Assembly (NCBI GenBank): GCA_032164245.1
Contig: JAVMKO010000001.1
Span: forward strand, 169,561,434 to 169,625,433
DNA: 64,000 bases
From: Sternotherus odoratus
Lineage: Eukaryota > Chordata > Testudines > Kinosternidae
Reading direction: 5' to 3'
The translations under genes were made by a program, and so were the position numbers. Below are positions 35,404-44,579 of this stretch, in pieces. How positions within the stretch are numbered: position 1 is the stretch's first letter; each line of letters starts with the position of its first letter. A model generated the notes under the pieces. It saw only the letters and a list, made by a program, of their open reading frames with translations. It ran no database searches and was not told the origin of the DNA.

Positions 35404-36015
35404 ATGCAGCACCAAAAAAAGCTTTTCCATGAGAGCTGGAAGCACAGACTCACTTTCAGACTTTATGTAATCCTAACCATTTCAATGCAACTCCTGAACC
35501 ACGCAATCAGCCAGTACAAGCATCTTAGGTTACTCCCTATGTCCCTTCAAAAACGGAGAGTACTAAAGGAAAACAAAACAAAAAAACCCTAAATCTCAAA
35601 TCAAAATATTTTCACAAAATTCAGTTTTTCAAAATATCCAAATTTCATCATAAAAGGTTTTCAAAAAGAAAATGTCCCTCCTGTTTGTAATTCCTTTAAG
35701 GGCTTTTGATGATAAAGCACATAGGAGAAGCATAAGTACTTTTAAGCCAAGTGATTTCCCCTTGGATGTAGGTGTAATTGCAATTGTATACAAATTGGGA
35801 ATTCTCATCCATATTGCTCTCACTATCATGAACAAGATATTTTCACTCTGGACACTTGGTGGCAGTGCTGCTGTTTTGTTTTCCAATGTGTCTAGACTCT
35901 AGGGGCATGTCTTCACTACCACTTTAATTCGACCTTAACGACGTTAGGTCGAATTAAACGTGTACCTGTCTTCACATACATGCCCTTAAAGTCGATTTAA
36001 AGGGCCCTCAAAATC

Positions 36016-36130
36016 GAATTTGTAACTCCTGCCTGACGAGAGCACGTTCCTAGGCACGTTCCTAGGAACGTGGCAGGCAGGAATTTGTAACTCCTGCCTG
36101 ACGAGAGCACGTTCCTAGGGCACGTTCCTC
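36016..36130. repeat. 65-bp tandem duplication
   Basis: ACTCCTGCCTGACGAGAGCA and the following GTTCCTAGG-CACGTTCCT occur twice. Between them is an inverted partner (GGAACGTGGCAGGCAGGA), so each unit can fold. Confidence 0.75.
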
Positions 36131-36242
36131 TTTGTTAGATGTACATAAGGTAATAGCCATTTCCTTCTAACCCATTGCAGAAATGGCTTTCTTAAACCCC
36201 AGTCCTGCAATCTTTAAACATGAGTAGTCTCATTGACTTCAG

Positions 36243-36455
36243 AAGTGACAGAGAGTCCTGTGGCACCTTAAAGACTAACTAAAGTATTGAAACATAAGCT
36301 TTCGTGGGCTAATACCCACTTCGTCAGATGCATGCAGTGGAAGTGGGTATTAGCCCACAAGAGCTTATGCTTCAATACTTTAGTTAGTCTTTAAGGTGCC
36401 ACAGGACTTTTTGTCACTTCTGCAATTCCAGACTAACAGGGCTACCTCTCTGATT
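36243..36455. mobile_element. Palindromic SINE-like element B
   Basis: Two inverted arms of the same family as element A. The left arm starts internally at AAGTGACAGAGAGTCCTGTG (5'-truncated by about 33 bp). The right arm is complete to GCTACCTCTCTGATT. The centre is near GATGCATGCAGTGG (36330). The flanks are a perfect 11-bp target duplication ATTGACTTCAG at 36232-36242 and 36456-36466, in an otherwise continuous unique sequence. Confidence 0.85.
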
Positions 36456-36466
36456 ATTGACTTCAG

Positions 36467-37090
36467 TGAGTTTCATAGGTCCTGGAACTAGGGCTGCTGT
36501 GGGGTGCTGCCCCACCCCTTGGTTTGAAGTGGTTTCCATTATACAGGCTTTACAGTTATGCATGTGTGTGCAGGATCTGAGCTGTAGCTGGACGCACTGA
36601 AGAGGGCCTGATTTTCAAGCTCCTGTCAGAGGGGCAGAGATCTTGGTCCCTTCCCATGAGAGGAATTTTTTTTAAGTGACTGTCATTGAACTGGGGTTCT
36701 ATAAATAGTGCCGAATTCTGTCAGTGGTGCCCAGCCTTCTTTTGCTAGTACCACAGCCTGACACAACTGGCACCATCTCTTTCTTTTTCACCATCTAATT
36801 TCTGTCCCTCTTCTCTCTTTTCTGTTTTCTTTCTTGTCTTCTTCATCCCTTCTTTTTTCCTCCTTTTATTTCTGCTGACTGTTCTCGTTCCCTTGCTCCA
36901 CCCCACCCTCTCTATCAGGCCAGTGCCTGCCTCCCACTCCCCACTCACTAGAAGGCTACATGCTGCTGGGTGGAGAGGACATCCATGGGTGTCAACACAA
37001 GGCTGAGCACTGTGGCCCCAGAACACAGAAAAGTAGATTGGGCAGGCTGCTGCTGTTGGCAGGCCTGTATGTTATGAACTGTTCCCAAAG
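36467..37090. other. Intergenic, with a polypyrimidine tract
   Basis: 36481-36570 resembles a common 'GGAACTAGGGCTG' repeat. 36775-36900 is a 120-bp C/T-rich tract on the + strand. No gene recognised up to the 5' LTR. Confidence 0.5.
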
Positions 37091-37094
37091 CCAG

Positions 37095-37491
37095 TGTGGT
37101 AAACCCAGGGCTGGAAGGTTGTGGTGAGAGGGGAAAACTGCAGGTAAATTAGGTCCAGCTGAGAAAGGCTGCTGCAGCCAGCAGCAGGGCCAGCTGGGAC
37201 CAGTTAAGGAGCAAGCCAGAGCCCTTTAAAGAGACTTCTCCCCAGAGAGGGGTGTGGGAGTGAGGAGTGTGTTTGGAGGCAGGAGGAGTTAGAAGATTGA
37301 GTTTGTGAAGCAGAAGGAGGTAAAGGCAAGTGAGAGGCAGTTACAGGGAGGCTGCCAGCAGGCAGGGAGGCAGGAAGGAGCCCCTCCCAGGAGGGAGCTA
37401 GCCCAGCCTAACCAGCGAGAGGCCAAACCCAGACGGGGGAGCTGCCCAGAGGACTGGAGCCTGGGGTGCCCAGGGGGGCCCCCTTGCCACA
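37095..37491 (+). repeat. 5' LTR of the Gmr1-like element
   Basis: 397 bp, TGTGGTAAACCCAGGGCTGG to GGGCCCCCTTGCCACA. Contains AGCCCTTTAAAGAGACTTCT about 135 bp from its start. By eye it is identical to 42011-42407. It should carry promoter and polyadenylation functions, but I cannot place the exact start or signals. Confidence 0.95.
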
Positions 37492-37493
37492 AG

Positions 37494-37511
37494 TGGTGTC
37501 AGAGGTGGGAT
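37494..37511 (+). promoter_or_regulatory. Primer binding site, tRNA-Leu type
   Basis: TGGTGTCAGAGGTGGGAT begins two bases after the 5' LTR. It matches the complement of the 3' end (with CCA) of a vertebrate tRNA-Leu at 16 of 18 positions. The two differences are an adjacent GA/AG swap. Confidence 0.75.
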
Positions 37512-37604
37512 CGTGAGTAGACGTGCTGGCAAGACCCCTCGACCAGGGCGAAAAGCCCCCCCCCTTATTCAAAAACATAAAAAGAGAGAGAGAAAAAGGA
37601 GGAG

Positions 37605-39317
37605 GTGGTGAAGGCACTGGTTCAGGCCACTGCGGCCCAGCAGGAGGCTGTTCGAGTGCAGCAGGAAACCAACCAGTTACTGATGTCCCAGGCAGCCCAG
37701 GACCGAGCCACATTGCAGGAGTTAGTGAAGCAGGTGAAAGTCCTGGGCGCCCTGGCCCGTGGGGGTCCCGATGCCCGGCCGCTGCGGGCAAGCAACTATT
37801 TACAGAAAATGACGGCGGACGACGATACCGAGGCCTACCTCCTCGTGTTCGAGAGGACAGCCCTGCGAGAGGCCTGGCCCCGGGAGCAGTGGGCAAGCAT
37901 CCTGGCCCCTTTTCTGTGTGGAGAGGCCCAGAAGGCCTACTTTGATCTGGCAACCGAGGCTGCTGCAGATTATCCCCAGCTCAAGGCTGAAATCCTGGCA
38001 AGGGCGGGAATGACGCCAGCCCTGAGAGCCCAGCAGTTTCACGACTGGAGGTACAAGTCCGACAAGCCACCAAGGACCCAGCTGTTTGACTTGATTCACC
38101 TCGCCCAGAAGTGGCTGCAGCCTGAGACCCACAGACCAGAGAAAGTGGTGGAAATCCTAGTCCGGGACAGGTATATGCGGGGGTTGCCACCCGACATAAG
38201 GGGTTGGGTCCGTAAGAACGATCCCTCCTCCTATGACGAACTAGTAGCCCTCGTGGAGAGACACCTAGCCTCCCAGGAGCTGCCTCGGACTACCAAGGAA
38301 GGAGTGCGCCCGAGTAGGAGGCAGGGCACAGGGCCAAAACCCCGGGGTACCATGCCCCCAAGCCGTTACATAGAGGGAGGGAAAGAGGCTGGGGATCAGC
38401 CTGAAAGCATGGAGAAGCTTGGGGACTGGGGGAACGAGACTCGGGGGGTACGGCCTAACAGTCCGAGAACCAGGGTGCTAGCCCGAGCGGGTATACGCTG
38501 CTACGCATGTGGGGAAGTAGGGCATATAGCGGCCCAGTGCCCAAACCAGGCCGAACCCATGCAATGCGACCTGGGGGGGATGGAAGGTCCCTGTGTCCTA
38601 ATAAGTCAGGTGGGGGTCGCGGTGGCCCCCCATAGATACACCCGGCCCGTTAAGATGAACGGCATTAGTACCACTGCGTTAGTAGACTCCGGGAGTGCGG
38701 TCACGCTGGTCTCGGGGAAGCTGGTCGGGCGAGACCAACTGTCGCGGGCCAAGCGCTCCGGAGTATCCTGTGTACATGGGAATGTCAATTATTACCCCAC
38801 CATCCCCGTAAGTATAGACATCCTTGGAAACCCCACGAAGGTAATGGTGGGGGTAGTCCCGAAGCTCCCCTACCCGGTCCTGATCGGGCGAGACTTCCCA
38901 GGGTTCGATAACCTGCTCCCCGGAAGGGAGGCAGAAGGTGTTAGTGCCAAGATCCAGGAGAGGGTGCCAAGGGATTGTGGACCCCCGGCCTTCCGAGAGT
39001 TTGACCCAGGGCTATTTTCCCTGCCGGGGGGACCCAAGAAGTCTCGGAAGGAGAGAAGGGCAGCTAAGGAGTTGGGGACGAAGATTTTGACCCAGTACCG
39101 AAGGGTAGCGCTGGTAGGGGAACAAGTAACCCCCAGGGGGAAGAGGACTCGGCGAGCTGCGGGGGAGCCCGACGCCGGACCGAGTGCCCCCCAGACTGAC
39201 CCTGAGAGGGAGCCGGGGATAGATCCCCCGGAGCTAGGACCGATTGGCCTGTCAATGGAAAGCTTTGGGCAGGATCAAGCCAATGATCCAGCCTACCACA
39301 ATATCCAGAGGAAGTAG
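37605..39317 (+). CDS. gag: Gag-protease polyprotein of the Gmr1-like element
   Basis: A long open frame of 570 codons. Its start is uncertain: the first codon here is GTG, the frame is open back to 37581, and there is no upstream ATG. The first in-frame ATG is near residue 27. Residues about 1-50 are a glutamine-rich coiled-coil-like head. Residues about 66-225 (from [20 protein letters not shown] to [18 protein letters not shown]) form a SCAN-like capsid domain with the WPREQWA and [10 protein letters not shown] motifs. A CCHC zinc knuckle lies at 299-312 ([16 protein letters not shown]). The aspartic protease has [13 protein letters not shown] at about 358-370 and [10 protein letters not shown] at 424-433. 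The frame ends with TAG at 39315. The pol frame overlaps it in the -1 register. The protein would assemble the particle and process itself. Confidence 0.9.
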   Translation: MVKALVQATAAQQEAVRVQQETNQLLMSQAAQDRATLQELVKQVKVLGALARGGPDARPLRASNYLQKMTADDDTEAYLLVFERTALREAWPREQWASILAPFLCGEAQKAYFDLATEAAADYPQLKAEILARAGMTPALRAQQFHDWRYKSDKPPRTQLFDLIHLAQKWLQPETHRPEKVVEILVRDRYMRGLPPDIRGWVRKNDPSSYDELVALVERHLASQELPRTTKEGVRPSRRQGTGPKPRGTMPPSRYIEGGKEAGDQPESMEKLGDWGNETRGVRPNSPRTRVLARAGIRCYACGEVGHIAAQCPNQAEPMQCDLGGMEGPCVLISQVGVAVAPHRYTRPVKMNGISTTALVDSGSAVTLVSGKLVGRDQLSRAKRSGVSCVHGNVNYYPTIPVSIDILGNPTKVMVGVVPKLPYPVLIGRDFPGFDNLLPGREAEGVSAKIQERVPRDCGPPAFREFDPGLFSLPGGPKKSRKERRAAKELGTKILTQYRRVALVGEQVTPRGKRTRRAAGEPDAGPSAPQTDPEREPGIDPPELGPIGLSMESFGQDQANDPAYHNIQRK

Positions 39318-41362
39318 TGGAGGTGAATGGAGTCCCAGTAGAAGGGAAAGTTAAGGGCCAAGGACCGTATTATGTGATAAAGGGGGACCTATTATACAGA
39401 GTAGTCCGGATGTCGGACCAAACCATAGAGCAACTCCTGGTTCCCCAGAAACACCAGAGAGGCGTGATGGACCTAGCCCATAGCCACCTCTTCGGGGGCC
39501 ACCTAGGGGTGGATAAAACCCTCGACAGGGTCCTGAAAAGATTTTTTTGGCCAGGAGTCTACGCGGCTGTCCGCCGATATTGCGCCTCCTGCCCGGACTG
39601 CCAATTGCATGCCCCCCGGCCGCACTTGCGGGCCCCGTTGGTACCTCTGCCCATCATTGAAGTCCCCTTTGAGAGGATTGCTATGGACCTGGTAGGCCCA
39701 CTAGAGAAATCTGCCCGGGGCCATCAGCACATACTGGTTGTGCTTGACTACGCCACCCGATACCCGGAAGCTGTGCCCCTACGGAACACGATGTCAAAGA
39801 CCATAGCCCGGGAATTGGTGCAGATTTTCTCCCGAGTAGGAATACCCAAGGAGATCCTAACCGATCAAGGGACCCCCTTTGTGTCGAAGCTGATGAAGGA
39901 CTTGTGTGACATGCTCCAAGTGCGGACCCTGAGGACATCGGTTTACCACCCTCAGACAGACGGTCTGGTCGAACGCTTCAATAGGACATTGAAGAGTATG
40001 ATGCGGAAGGTAGTGAGCCGGGACGGGAAGGATTGGGACACCCTGCTCCCCTACCTACTGTTTGCCGTGAGGGAGGTACCGCAGGCCTCCACGGGATTCT
40101 CCCCGTTCGAGTTGTTATATGGACGCCACCCTCGGGGCATACTCGATATAGCCAAAGAGGGTTGGGAGGAACAGCCGAAGCCGGAGAGAAATGTCATCGA
40201 GCATGTGCTACGGATGAGAGAGAGGATAGCCCAGGTTACCCCCATAGTGCGAGAGCACATGAAGAAGGCCCAAGAGGCCCAGCGGACGTATTATGATCGT
40301 CGGGCGGTGAGCCGGAAGTTCCAGGTGGGGGACCGAGTAATGGTGCTTGTACCCACGGCTGAAAGTAAACTGTTAGCCCACTGGCAAGGGCCCTATGAGG
40401 TGATCGAAGCCGTGGGAGACGTGGACTATAAGGTCCGACAGCCGGGACGCCGGAAGCTGGAGCAGATCTATCATGTAAACCTACTGAAGCCTTGGCAGGA
40501 TAGAGAGGCTCAAGTAGTCGCGCTCGGAGCAACCCTCCGGGAAGGGAACCAGCCTAGCCAGGTAGGGATATCCCCCGAGCTGACCCCAAACCAACGAGAA
40601 GAGGTGATCAGCATGATCAGACGGCACCCGGACGTGTTCTCGGAGACACCAGGCCGAACCAGGGAGGTATGCCACCACATCCGCACGGAGCCTGGGGTAA
40701 AAGTGTGTGTCAAGCCCTATCGGATCCCAGAGGCAAAAAGGGAAATGATCGGAACAGAAGTCCGGAAGATGCTGAGATTGGGGGTCATAGAAGAGTCCCA
40801 TAGCCAGTGGTCCAGTCCCGTGGTCCTGGTACCCAAGCCCGATGGCAGTGTAAGATTCTGCAATGACTTCCGGAGGCTGAACGACGTGTCCCAGTTCGAT
40901 GCCTATCCGCTACCACGAATAGATGAACTGATCGACCGATTAGGAACAGCGCGGTTCCTGTCCACCCTGGACCTGACCAAAGGCTACTGGCAAATCCCCC
41001 TTGCCCCAGCGGACAAGGAGAAAACAGCCTTTTCCACTCCAGATGGCCTGTTCCAATACACGGTTCTCCCCTTTGGATTACATGGGGCCCCTGCCACCTT
41101 CCAGCGGCTTATGGACAAACTGCTGCGGCCGCATCGTAAGTACGCGGCCGCTTATTTGGATGATGTGATTATCCATAGCCCCGACTGGGAGACACACTTG
41201 GGGAAGGTGGAGGCAGTGCTAGACACCTTGAGGAAGGCCGGTTTGACTGCGAATCCCGCCAAGTGCTCAATTGGACTAGCAGAAGCCAGATACCTCGGGT
41301 ATATAGTGGGGAGAGGCCTGGTGAGACCCCAGCTTAACAAGTTAGAGGCAATCCAGAAGTGA
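39317..41362 (+). CDS. pol: Pol part 1: integrase then reverse transcriptase
   Basis: 681 codons in the -1 frame relative to gag, with no ATG of its own near the start. The integrase comes first. Its zinc-binding HHCC has H57, H62, C92 and C95. The DDE core has D124 (AMDLVGPL), D183 (LTDQGTPF) and E219 (HPQTDGLVERFNR). A GPY/F-like module follows near 358 (WQGPYEVIEAV). Reverse transcriptase comes after it: VIEESHSQWSSPVVLVPKPD near 490-509, motif A LDLTKGYWQI with D552, LPFGLHGAPATFQ near 584, and YLDD at 613-616. Gypsy elements usually have the reverse order. The frame ends in TGA at 41360-41362, in the middle of the conserved region that links RT to RNase H. The same frame continues after it. 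Confidence 0.93.
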   Translation: MEVNGVPVEGKVKGQGPYYVIKGDLLYRVVRMSDQTIEQLLVPQKHQRGVMDLAHSHLFGGHLGVDKTLDRVLKRFFWPGVYAAVRRYCASCPDCQLHAPRPHLRAPLVPLPIIEVPFERIAMDLVGPLEKSARGHQHILVVLDYATRYPEAVPLRNTMSKTIARELVQIFSRVGIPKEILTDQGTPFVSKLMKDLCDMLQVRTLRTSVYHPQTDGLVERFNRTLKSMMRKVVSRDGKDWDTLLPYLLFAVREVPQASTGFSPFELLYGRHPRGILDIAKEGWEEQPKPERNVIEHVLRMRERIAQVTPIVREHMKKAQEAQRTYYDRRAVSRKFQVGDRVMVLVPTAESKLLAHWQGPYEVIEAVGDVDYKVRQPGRRKLEQIYHVNLLKPWQDREAQVVALGATLREGNQPSQVGISPELTPNQREEVISMIRRHPDVFSETPGRTREVCHHIRTEPGVKVCVKPYRIPEAKREMIGTEVRKMLRLGVIEESHSQWSSPVVLVPKPDGSVRFCNDFRRLNDVSQFDAYPLPRIDELIDRLGTARFLSTLDLTKGYWQIPLAPADKEKTAFSTPDGLFQYTVLPFGLHGAPATFQRLMDKLLRPHRKYAAAYLDDVIIHSPDWETHLGKVEAVLDTLRKAGLTANPAKCSIGLAEARYLGYIVGRGLVRPQLNKLEAIQK

Positions 41363-42043
41363 CCACGACCAGTCCGGAAAAAGCAGGTCAGGGCATTCCT
41401 GGGGTTGGTCGGCTATTACCGACGGTTCATCCCCCATTTCGCCGCCCGGGCATGCCCACTAACTGACCTGACGAGAGCCCGTGGCCCGGACATCGTGAAA
41501 TGGTCGAACGCAGCAGAAGAGGCGTTTAAGGATCTGCGGACGGCCCTCTGCACCGACCCCGTGCTAATAGCCCCGAATTGGGAGAAGGAGTTCTTATTGC
41601 AGACCAATGCCTCCGAAGTAGGGCTAGGAGCAGTGCTGTCCCAGATGATAGATGGAGAAGACCACCCCATTCTGTACCTCAGTCGGAAGCTCCTGCCCAG
41701 GGAACAGAAATACGCCGTGGTAGAGAAGGAGTGCCTGGCTGTGAAGTGGGCCGTAGAAAGCCTCCGCTACTACCTGCTCGGAAGACGGTTTACCCTGGTC
41801 ACGGACCATGCTCCGCTGAAGTGGATGCACCAGAATAGGGATAAAAACGCAAGGGTCACCAGGTGGTTCCTCTCACTACAACCCTTCCACTTCCGCGTAC
41901 AACATAGGTCCGGCCTCCTGCACGGAAATGCGGACGGCCTGTCCAGGGTACACTGCTCAGCGACCCAAGTAGCCCAACCCCATGGTGTTGAGCAGGGGGG
42001 GGGGGGGATGTGTGGTAAACCCAGGGCTGGAAGGTTGTGGTGA
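41363..42043 (+). CDS. pol: Pol part 2: connection and RNase H (after the in-frame stop)
   Basis: Same reading frame as the preceding 2 kb, separated only by a TGA codon. Begins in the connection region (VRAFLGLVGYYRRFIPHFAA). The RNase H has FLLQTNASEVGLGAVLSQ near 41590, then YLSRKLLPREQKYAVVEKEC with the glutamates, and LVTDHAPLKWM. The first RNase H position, usually aspartate in this family (DAS), is asparagine here (NAS). That change would be expected to damage catalysis. The frame ends at 42043 inside the 3' LTR. It starts as part of one polyprotein in relatives; here the stop and the substitution mark a defective copy. Confidence 0.88.
   Translation, partial: PRPVRKKQVRAFLGLVGYYRRFIPHFAARACPLTDLTRARGPDIVKWSNAAEEAFKDLRTALCTDPVLIAPNWEKEFLLQTNASEVGLGAVLSQMIDGEDHPILYLSRKLLPREQKYAVVEKECLAVKWAVESLRYYLLGRRFTLVTDHAPLKWMHQNRDKNARVTRWFLSLQPFHFRVQHRSGLLHGNADGLSRVHCSATQVAQPHGVEQGGGGMCGKPRAGRLW
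41993..42008 (+). promoter_or_regulatory. Polypurine tract
   Basis: AGCAGGGGGGGGGGGGGA lies directly upstream of the 3' LTR, with ATG between it and the LTR start at 42011. Such a purine run is the normal plus-strand primer of LTR retrotransposons. The boundaries are approximate. Confidence 0.6.
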
Positions 42044-42407
42044 GAGGGGAAAACTGCAGGTAAATTAGGTCCAGCTGAGAAAGGCTGCTGCAGCCAGCAG
42101 CAGGGCCAGCTGGGACCAGTTAAGGAGCAAGCCAGAGCCCTTTAAAGAGACTTCTCCCCAGAGAGGGGTGTGGGAGTGAGGAGTGTGTTTGGAGGCAGGA
42201 GGAGTTAGAAGATTGAGTTTGTGAAGCAGAAGGAGGTAAAGGCAAGTGAGAGGCAGTTACAGGGAGGCTGCCAGCAGGCAGGGAGGCAGGAAGGAGCCCC
42301 TCCCAGGAGGGAGCTAGCCCAGCCTAACCAGCGAGAGGCCAAACCCAGACGGGGGAGCTGCCCAGAGGACTGGAGCCTGGGGTGCCCAGGGGGGCCCCCT
42401 TGCCACA
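42011..42407 (+). repeat. 3' LTR of the Gmr1-like element
   Basis: 397 bp, by eye identical to the 5' LTR. Its last bases TTGCCACA are followed by the CCAG target duplication. Confidence 0.95.
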
Positions 42408-42452
42408 CCAGCTACAGAAAGGGACAGACAGAGCAAGGAGCAGGAGTGGCTG

Positions 42453-42516
<64 letters not shown>

Positions 42517-43136
42517 TTATAGTTCCCAGTCTGTTGTAGATCGAGTCGATCTAATGGCCAGTTAGATTCAGTTGCTGGGTCTACTCATGAAGACAACTCC
42601 TGTGGGACCATAGGCAAATTACTTAACACTGTCCATGCCAAAGTTCTCCCCCTGTAAAATGGGCATGATAATACTCTCTACCTCGTAGAAGAGTTGTGAA
42701 GATAAATTCATTAATGCTAGTGAGGCCCTCAGCTTTGCTGGTGATGGGGACCTTTGTAAATAGGTAAAGAGATGTGGCAGCATGGGGAGGAGGGCAATGG
42801 GATGGATTTGGGATCCTGTGGATTCCTCACCCTCACTCATCCTCTCCTCTGCCCCATGAACTCATCTGATGCATCCCACTGGCCTCATCCGTTTTAAAGT
42901 GATCTCATCATATAAACTTCTAACACAGAATCTCACTTAACAAGCATCGAGCTATGAATGGAAAACCTTGGTCTCAGTGTGGCAGTTTAATCTGCCACTG
43001 CTGATTAGGACTTAATTGATCACTTTATATTACATCCATAGTGAGACTAGGAATTAGTCATAGTTAATGTCATTACAGAAAAAGATTCTATAATAATTTA
43101 TCAATTAGACTTTGTCAAGCTGTGAGTACATACAGC
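42408..43136. other. Intergenic: CA microsatellite and MIR-like SINE
   Basis: A (CA)n tract of about 59 bp lies at 42455-42513. A MIR-like SINE on the + strand lies at about 42590-42770 (GACCATAGGCAAATTACTTA, then CCCCTGTAAAATGGGCATGA). The rest has no gene. Confidence 0.65.
42455..42513. repeat. (CA)n microsatellite
   Basis: About 29 consecutive CA units, 47 bp downstream of the retrotransposon's 3' LTR. Confidence 0.95.
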
Positions 43137-43770
43137 TGTAAGCAGTGTCAGGGAATTGCAGGAATTGCAATGACTTTGCAGTGTCAGTATGGGTGACATC
43201 CAGTGGTGATTTGCAGAAATTGCAGTAGCTTTTGGAAAATAACACCTGATTTGCTTAGACACACCCACCGCACCTGGCCTGCACTCTAACAGCCAAAATG
43301 ATCACTTTGGCTACTGTGGGACCCCCAGTTTCTGTAGTATTGGGGCAAGAATGATAGAGTGCTGATTAACCTGTTTATGTGAATGAGGGGTTGGGACATT
43401 GATTTGGCCTTTGGCATGCTGGAGGGACTCGCCATCAGCTAGGTAGCACTCGCTAAACAAGGGACAGGGGTTCCAAAACTCACTGAATTGAGAGAGGCTG
43501 TGGACAGGCTCCGAGACCTTGTGCTCAGGGCCTTGTCTGAGGGCCTCACAGGCCTATTGCACCTGGCCTCTCTCCCCTGTGGAATGTTAGAGCTGACTTT
43601 TGCGTCCTTTAGGAGTCTAACTTCAGCCCACGGAGCTGAAGTTGCTTTGGGTCTGGTGGTGCCTCTGCACTAAGCCCCCCCCCCCCCCTATGAGCTGAAA
43701 TCACTCAAGAGCTGAAATCACTTAAGAGCTGAAAATCACTGAGCTTTATCTTAAGTGGGGGGCCCTAAGC

Positions 43771-44105
43771 AGAGCAGTCCCGGTGCTGGCTGACCCGTTC
43801 CTGAGACAGCTGGCTGAACAGTGCCGGTTGACCCGTTCCTGAGACAGCTGGCTGAGCAGTGCTGGCTGACCTGTTCCTGAGACAGTTGACCGAGCAGTCC
43901 CGGTGCCGGCTGACCCGTTCCTGAGACAGCTGGCTGAGCAGTCCCGGTGCCGGCTGACCTGTTCTTGAGACAGCTGGCCGAGCAGTCCCGGTGCCGGCTG
44001 ACCCCTTCCTGAGACAGCTGGCAGAGCAGTTCCTGTGCCGGCTAGTGGACCAGTTCCTGAGCAGTTCCTGAGACAGCGGGCAGAGCAGAGTCGAGCCGCG
44101 GACAG
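43771..44105. repeat. Minisatellite, ~44-bp unit
   Basis: About seven diverged copies of a unit running CCGTTCCTGAGACAGCTGGC with GAGCAGTCCCGGTGCCGG between them, inside the solo LTR. Confidence 0.85.
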
Positions 44106-44259
44106 AGCAGTTCCTGTGTCGGCTAGCAGGGCGGCTAGCGGAGCAACCAGCACCCCACGGAGAGACTGGGCCGTCGGCCTCAGACCTTGTGAAGGTACCC
44201 TCCACTCTGCCCTCCACTTCCACCCAGCCTGGGAGGTAAGACTCGGCAGAGTAACTGTT

Positions 44260-44455
44260 GACTAGGGACTCCAGAGACTTTGGGGCTGTGGAACTTTTGG
44301 GACCTTGGGTGATTGTTAGGGCTACTGGACTCCAGGGACTTTGGGCTATTGAACTTTTGGGACTTTGGGTGTTTGTTGGGGTTACTGGACTCCAGGGGCT
44401 TTGGGCTATTGGACTTCTGGGACTTTGGGTGACGTTTGGGTTGCTGGACTCCTGA
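44260..44455. repeat. Minisatellite, ~60-bp unit
   Basis: Three copies of GGACTCCAGGGACTTTGGGC and the following TTTTGGGACTTTGGGTG. In the reverse frame it reads as SPKSLESSSPNN-like repeats with no coding meaning. Confidence 0.85.
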
Positions 44456-44573
44456 ACCTACAGGAGAGGACACAGCCCAAACTTGCTGGGGAGGGGCAAT
44501 TTGCTCACGGGTTGGTGTATGAACCCTAGGTGTGGTGTTTTTCCCAGTTTAGTGATGTCATTTACTTCATGTT

Positions 44574-44579
44574 AATAAA
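44574..44579 (+). promoter_or_regulatory. LTR polyadenylation signal
   Basis: AATAAA in GTTAATAAAGATCTTCTGTT, about 200 bp before the LTR end. It supports the + orientation of the solo LTR. Confidence 0.6.

Larger units (their letters stand above)
35184..36231. other. Intergenic with AT microsatellite and repeat cluster
   Basis: Contains a (TA)n tract at 35355-35398. At 35899-36130 there is a repeat cluster: GGGGCATGTCTTCACTACCA, CTTTAATTCGACCTTAACGA with its inverted partner, and then a tandem duplication of about 65 bp (TTTGTAACTCCTGCCTGACG occurs twice, at about 36020 and 36084). The remainder is AT-rich with no recognisable gene. Confidence 0.6.
37091..42411 (+). mobile_element. Gmr1-like Gypsy LTR retrotransposon, nearly intact
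   Basis: Complete element with two 397-bp LTRs that look identical base for base (37095-37491 and 42011-42407). Their ends are TGTGG and CCACA, and a 4-bp target duplication CCAG flanks the element (37091-37094 and 42408-42411). It carries a tRNA-Leu-type primer binding site, gag with a SCAN-like capsid domain, a CCHC knuckle and a DSG protease, then integrase, then reverse transcriptase and RNase H. A G-rich tract precedes the 3' LTR. Integrase upstream of reverse transcriptase is the unusual order known for Gmr1-type elements, first described in Atlantic cod, and is not the usual Gypsy order. One in-frame TGA and an RNase H aspartate change suggest this copy cannot move alone. LTR identity implies a recent insertion. 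Confidence 0.95.

Noticed and set aside
41360..41362. The in-frame TGA as programmed read-through or selenocysteine
   Set aside because: The context (TGACCA) does not match the known TGA-CTA read-through signal, there is no nearby structure that I can see, and it sits in the middle of a conserved block. A simple nonsense change is the likelier reading.
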